Shown: piece by piece, positions 60,312-64,000 of the stretch
How the letters are laid out: the number at the start of each line of letters is the position of its first letter
Numbering within the stretch: position 1 is the stretch's first letter
Assembly (NCBI GenBank): GCA_021768485.1
Contig: JAIZVZ010000002.1
Span: forward strand, 62,001 to 126,000
Length of the DNA stretch: 64,000 bases
From: Oxalobacteraceae bacterium
Lineage (GTDB): Bacteria; Pseudomonadota; Gammaproteobacteria; Burkholderiales; Burkholderiaceae_D
Reading direction: 5' to 3'
Program-made: the position numbers and the translations under genes
The notes under the pieces: model-generated
What the model saw: only the letters and a program-made list of their open reading frames with translations
Database searches by the model: none
What the model was told of the DNA's origin: nothing

Positions 60312-63300
60312 TTGATATCAGCGCACACTGTCAATCTCACCCGGCGTATCGGTTTGTTGGGCCGCTGTGTAGGCGGCCTTGTTCTTTCCTTCATGGCACA
60401 TGGCGCCCAGGCGCAGGCAGTGAGCGTTTCCGAGGGGGGCGTGCCGAGCTATAGCTTGCAGATTGCTGTTCCGCCCGGAATCGCCGGGATGACGCCCAAT
60501 ATTGCGCTCATTTATAGCGGTAGCTCCGTCAACGGACCGGTCGGTTACGGCTGGACCGTGCAGGGCATTTCGATGATTACGCGCTGCCCTGGTGACAAGT
60601 TGATCGATGGTTATGCTCAGCCAGTGAGCTACAGTGTCAACGACAAACTGTGCCTCGACGGTCAGCGTTTGATCCAGACCGATGCCAGTGGCACGGTTGT
60701 TAACGCGGCCGTGACCAGTCCGGGCATTGACAATCCCTTTCAACAAAATGACAGTTTGGGCGGTACCGGCCTGGTGCGCGAATACCGTACCGAAAAAGAC
60801 ATCTATGCACGTATTCGCGGCTACGGCACGGCCGGTGGTGATCCTGCCAATGGTCCGGCTTATTTTCAGGTCTGGACCAAGAGCGGTCAGATCTTTGAAT
60901 ATGGAGTTAACAGCAACACGACCGCCAATGCCCAGATTGTGGCGTCAGGGCGTTCGCTGGTGGTGGCCTGGCCAGTCAGCCGGATCAGCGATACGGTAGG
61001 TAATTACATCGATTTTCAATATGAACAACGCGATGTCGCGTGGGGTAGTGGGGTCGTTGCCGGTAGCCCGACCACGGGACATGAATGGAATTTGCTGGAA
61101 ATCCGTTATACCGGCAATGGGGCGCAATTGCCGGTCAATAAAGTCGTGTTCGATTATGGCGATCGGCCCGATACGCCCGGCGCGGCGCAGGATCGCGGCG
61201 AAGCCTATCACCAGGGCAGCAAGAATGTCAGTGTCCGCTTGCTGAGCAAGGTAACGACTTACATTAACTGGTCGGCTGACCAGGCAACAAAACCGGCCGG
61301 TGCTGTGAAAGTCAAGACGATTAAGCTCACTTACGACAATGGCCCGATCAGCCAGCGCAGTCGGCTGAGGCAATTGGTTGAGTGTGCCGGGGCGGCCGAG
61401 ACTGCTTGCCTGCCGCCGACCACATTCAATTATGCCGCCGGTGGCGATGTGACTTTCACGCCGAATGCCGCCTTTACAAGCAGCGGGCTGTCGACGCTGC
61501 TGATGCAAAGCACGACCGGTAGTTATAGTGTCTTTACGGGTAATTTTTTCGGTAGCGGCCGTACCGACTTCATTCGCTGGTCGGACTCGCCGGGAGAAAA
61601 TCAGTTATATCGCAGCATCGGCGATGGCACATTCGAGGCCATGTCGACCTTTAATATTACTGATCAAAACCTGTTCAGAAGTGATGGCTGTTATACGTCG
61701 ATTGCCGGCGATTTTAATGGTGATGGCAAGACTGATATTTTGCGGGTCATGCAGGCGACCTCCACCTCGACCTCTGCTTCGTGCGGCACGGTACGGAACA
61801 TCTTGTATTTGTCCAACGGAAACGGATCGTTTAGTGCCAGTGATGTGACCGGCATTGACTTTACGCAATTGGTGGCGGTTGATACCACGCGTTACAACTG
61901 CCTGACATCTAATGATAAAGCCATATATGTTCCAAACTGCATGGAGCCTGGCGATATTAATCTTGGCACGGAACAAGGTCTCGGCCAGAATTATCATGTG
62001 CTTGATGTTAACAATGACGGCATCCTTGACATTATCACGACGATCCGGCCACATTCACCGCCTTCCACAACCCCACCAAGCGATGCGACTGCCTGTGCTT
62101 CTATCGTATGCACACATGTCTATCTCGGTCAGACCAATGGTCAGTTCGTCGAGAGTACGACGACCAATCTGACGCATCAATCGGTTTATGCAGATCCGCC
62201 TACTTCGCGCTGGATGGCGCAATTCATGAAATTTCCTTATGTTGGCGATGTCGACGGTGATGGTGTGTCTGACTTGATCGTCAAGAGCGGCGTATGGCTA
62301 TCGCGCGGCAACGGCAACTTTGTCTTTACACAAAATGCTCTTTCTTCCATGGGGTGCATCTATCCGCTCGATTTTAATGGCGATGGCCGGGCCGATTGCA
62401 TGTTTCTGTATTCCCCTTTTGGTGATGTGTCCTATCGGCAATGGCTTTCTCTCTCTGATGGTACGACGACGTTAAAAAAAGCAGCTAATTTTAATTTGGT
62501 ATCGTCGGGGCAGGAATTGTATGGTTTCAGTGATGCCTTGGCTCAATATCAAAGTATCGGCATGCAGGCAGGCGATTTTGATGGTGATGGCCGCACCGAT
62601 ATTTTGCGCTGGGAAGATGATCCGACTCAGAATGCGCTGTACCTCAGTAATGGCGATGGCACATTCCGTACGGCCGCGTTCAACTTGACGACGGCTGACG
62701 ATCAATTGCAAAAGAGCGATGGCACTGCCAGTTTCGTGCTGGGTGATTTTACAGGCCATGGCAATATGGAGATTTTGCGGCTGGTCGCGAACCCGACAGG
62801 GGCGAGCGGAGCGACCCGCAATCAGCTGTATGTCAAGACTACCAGCACGCCACCGGACCAGTTGCAATCGGTGACGACCGGCACCGGTTTGACGACGACG
62901 TTGACCTGGGTGCCGCTTAGTAATTCATCGAGCGGCGGACTTGGTGAGCGCTATGCCAGCGACAGCGGCACAGCCAATGCTGCCGTCTATCCAGTTGTTG
63001 ACTTGACGTTGCCGATGTATGTGGTCGCGACCAGCACTGCTGACACCGGGGCCGGCGGCACGCAGAGCACAGAATATTCTTATTCTGGCTTGAAGACAGC
63101 CAATGACGGGCGCGGCTGGATCGGCTTTCGGGAAACGCGTCACCAGAGCCTGGCGCCCGATTTGAGCAATCTGACGGTCCACACGCTTTATTTGCTCGAT
63201 GCCGGTTATGTTGGCATGGCCAGCATGAGCGAAACCTGGCTCGGCGCATTGAATGTGAGTTCGTCGCAAGTTCTGAGCCGCAGCACCTATGTGTATTGCG

Positions 63301-64000
63301 ACAAGACGTCCGCATCAGGAGCGGAAGCGGCCGCCACCAGTACGGCGCCTTGCCCGGTATCGGCCAAGGTTCAGCGTCCTTATTTGTATATGAGTACGGA
63401 AGAGGGCTGGGATCTCGATGGTGCGGTACTGCCCAAGGTCACCACCGTCAATACGTTTAATAATAGTGGCGATCCGACCCAGATCGCGGTGACGACGTCC
63501 GGTACTGCGCTCGGGGTGGCGCAGACGTTTACCAAGACAACGAACAATCAATATAATGCCGACAATACTGCCGGTGATCGTTGGATACTGGGCCGATTGC
63601 AACAAGCCAGCGTAAGTAACAGTGTGCCGGATATGAGTGCGCTCAGTACCAGTGCCGGTAGTGCGCCAAGTGCGGCAGCCAACCAGGGGCAAACACTGTC
63701 AGTTGGCATCAGCCCGACATCATTGACAGTCGTCCCGGCTGCGCTCGGCGCAGCCAGTGGGGTATTGACGGCCAATGTGAGCGGCGGTGCCGCGCCTTAT
63801 ACATATAGCTGGGCACGTACGGCCGGTTCCCGCGCTGCTATTTCGAGTTCTGCGGCAGTTAGTCCGACGCTTAGCGCAACCGTGGCCGCCAGCGATAATT
63901 TCACCGAGACATGGGCGGTTACGGTCACCGATGACGGCGGTGCGACCGCGACGGCCAGTGCCAATGTCACGTTTACCGCACCGGCGGTACTGGTGTTAAG
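60312..64000 (+). CDS. Very large exported SpvB/TcB-like protein with FG-GAP repeats (3' end beyond window)
   Basis: The frame is open from 60312 to the end, at least 1,229 codons. A TTG start stands behind GGAGG at a spacing of 8. An N-terminal signal peptide is visible (RIGLLGRCVGGLVLSFMAHG, AQAQA cleavage). The N-terminal domain (VSEGGVPSYSLQIAVPPGIA, GYGWTVQGISMITRCPGD) is of the SpvB/TcB type. Five canonical calcium loops (DFNGDGKTDI near residue 467; others near 565, 646, 687, 755) plus degenerate ones near 411 and 812 form an FG-GAP propeller. A TcB middle domain (RGWIGFRETRHQ, near residue 934) follows, then an Ig-like stretch. RHS repeats and a toxin tip may follow outside the window. 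Confidence 0.9.
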   Translation, partial: MISAHTVNLTRRIGLLGRCVGGLVLSFMAHGAQAQAVSVSEGGVPSYSLQIAVPPGIAGMTPNIALIYSGSSVNGPVGYGWTVQGISMITRCPGDKLIDGYAQPVSYSVNDKLCLDGQRLIQTDASGTVVNAAVTSPGIDNPFQQNDSLGGTGLVREYRTEKDIYARIRGYGTAGGDPANGPAYFQVWTKSGQIFEYGVNSNTTANAQIVASGRSLVVAWPVSRISDTVGNYIDFQYEQRDVAWGSGVVAGSPTTGHEWNLLEIRYTGNGAQLPVNKVVFDYGDRPDTPGAAQDRGEAYHQGSKNVSVRLLSKVTTYINWSADQATKPAGAVKVKTIKLTYDNGPISQRSRLRQLVECAGAAETACLPPTTFNYAAGGDVTFTPNAAFTSSGLSTLLMQSTTGSYSVFTGNFFGSGRTDFIRWSDSPGENQLYRSIGDGTFEAMSTFNITDQNLFRSDGCYTSIAGDFNGDGKTDILRVMQATSTSTSASCGTVRNILYLSNGNGSFSASDVTGIDFTQLVAVDTTRYNCLTSNDKAIYVPNCMEPGDINLGTEQGLGQNYHVLDVNNDGILDIITTIRPHSPPSTTPPSDATACASIVCTHVYLGQTNGQFVESTTTNLTHQSVYADPPTSRWMAQFMKFPYVGDVDGDGVSDLIVKSGVWLSRGNGNFVFTQNALSSMGCIYPLDFNGDGRADCMFLYSPFGDVSYRQWLSLSDGTTTLKKAANFNLVSSGQELYGFSDALAQYQSIGMQAGDFDGDGRTDILRWEDDPTQNALYLSNGDGTFRTAAFNLTTADDQLQKSDGTASFVLGDFTGHGNMEILRLVANPTGASGATRNQLYVKTTSTPPDQLQSVTTGTGLTTTLTWVPLSNSSSGGLGERYASDSGTANAAVYPVVDLTLPMYVVATSTADTGAGGTQSTEYSYSGLKTANDGRGWIGFRETRHQSLAPDLSNLTVHTLYLLDAGYVGMASMSETWLGALNVSSSQVLSRSTYVYCDKTSASGAEAAATSTAPCPVSAKVQRPYLYMSTEEGWDLDGAVLPKVTTVNTFNNSGDPTQIAVTTSGTALGVAQTFTKTTNNQYNADNTAGDRWILGRLQQASVSNSVPDMSALSTSAGSAPSAAANQGQTLSVGISPTSLTVVPAALGAASGVLTANVSGGAAPYTYSWARTAGSRAAISSSAAVSPTLSATVAASDNFTETWAVTVTDDGGATATASANVTFTAPAVLVL

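Overview
The window reads as the chromosome of a high-GC betaproteobacterium of the Burkholderiales, most like the Oxalobacteraceae (Janthinobacterium, Massilia, Collimonas and relatives). That placement is inferred from the housekeeping genes, their GC-rich codon use and the tandem glycine riboswitch in front of gcvTHP. No rRNA or marker gene is present to fix the genus.

Backbone, about 1-44 kb. A 5'-truncated ygiD-type dioxygenase is followed by prfC and two small membrane or secreted proteins. The glycine cleavage operon gcvT-gcvH-gcvP lies on the minus strand behind a two-aptamer glycine riboswitch and ends at a strong terminator. A solitary fliD-like gene follows. Next comes a complete polyamine uptake and catabolism block (puuD, puuA, spuC-type aminotransferase, potFGHI, puuC) laid out like the Pseudomonas spu operon. 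From 19.5 to 25.3 kb there are small uncharacterised genes, a putative secreted HExxH protein, a secreted-nuclease operon and tRNA-Leu(CAG). From 25.8 to 43.7 kb there are housekeeping genes: rnr, rlmB, cysE, yceH, yajD, a GIY-YIG protein, lpxH, ppiB, ppiA, an L,D-transpeptidase/TPR pair, cysS, an AlkA-type glycosylase, accA, tilS and lysC.

Island, from 44.07 kb. tRNA-Ser(GCU) has a tyrosine integrase immediately beyond its 3' end, pointing back at it, and an excisionase-like gene. Behind these lies a colinear relic of an IncP-1 plasmid central control region: kleE-like, korB-like and kfrB-like genes. A perfect 13-bp KorB operator sits in front of korB. korA and the ParA-type incC are absent. 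A dead IS3-family transposase gene (amber codon plus frameshift) separates the relic from the next block.

Secretion block, 50.2-59.8 kb. Base composition here is visibly less GC-rich. The genes build a hybrid type II secretion / type IV pilus machine: PilO-like, GspC/PilP-like, a lipoprotein secretin carrying TPR and cohesin domains, three pseudopilins, GspF, GspE, and PilM- and PilN-like proteins. A GspG pseudopilin is on the opposite strand. Divergent from GspG, and running off the window, is a very large exported SpvB/TcB-like protein with FG-GAP calcium loops and a TTG start behind a strong Shine-Dalgarno. It is the natural candidate substrate of the machine; that link is inference from position and from its signal peptide.

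One pattern crosses the backbone: most longer intergenic spacers carry an exact or near-exact short tandem duplication (period 9-28 bp, 2-5 copies). I did not see these in the low-GC island.
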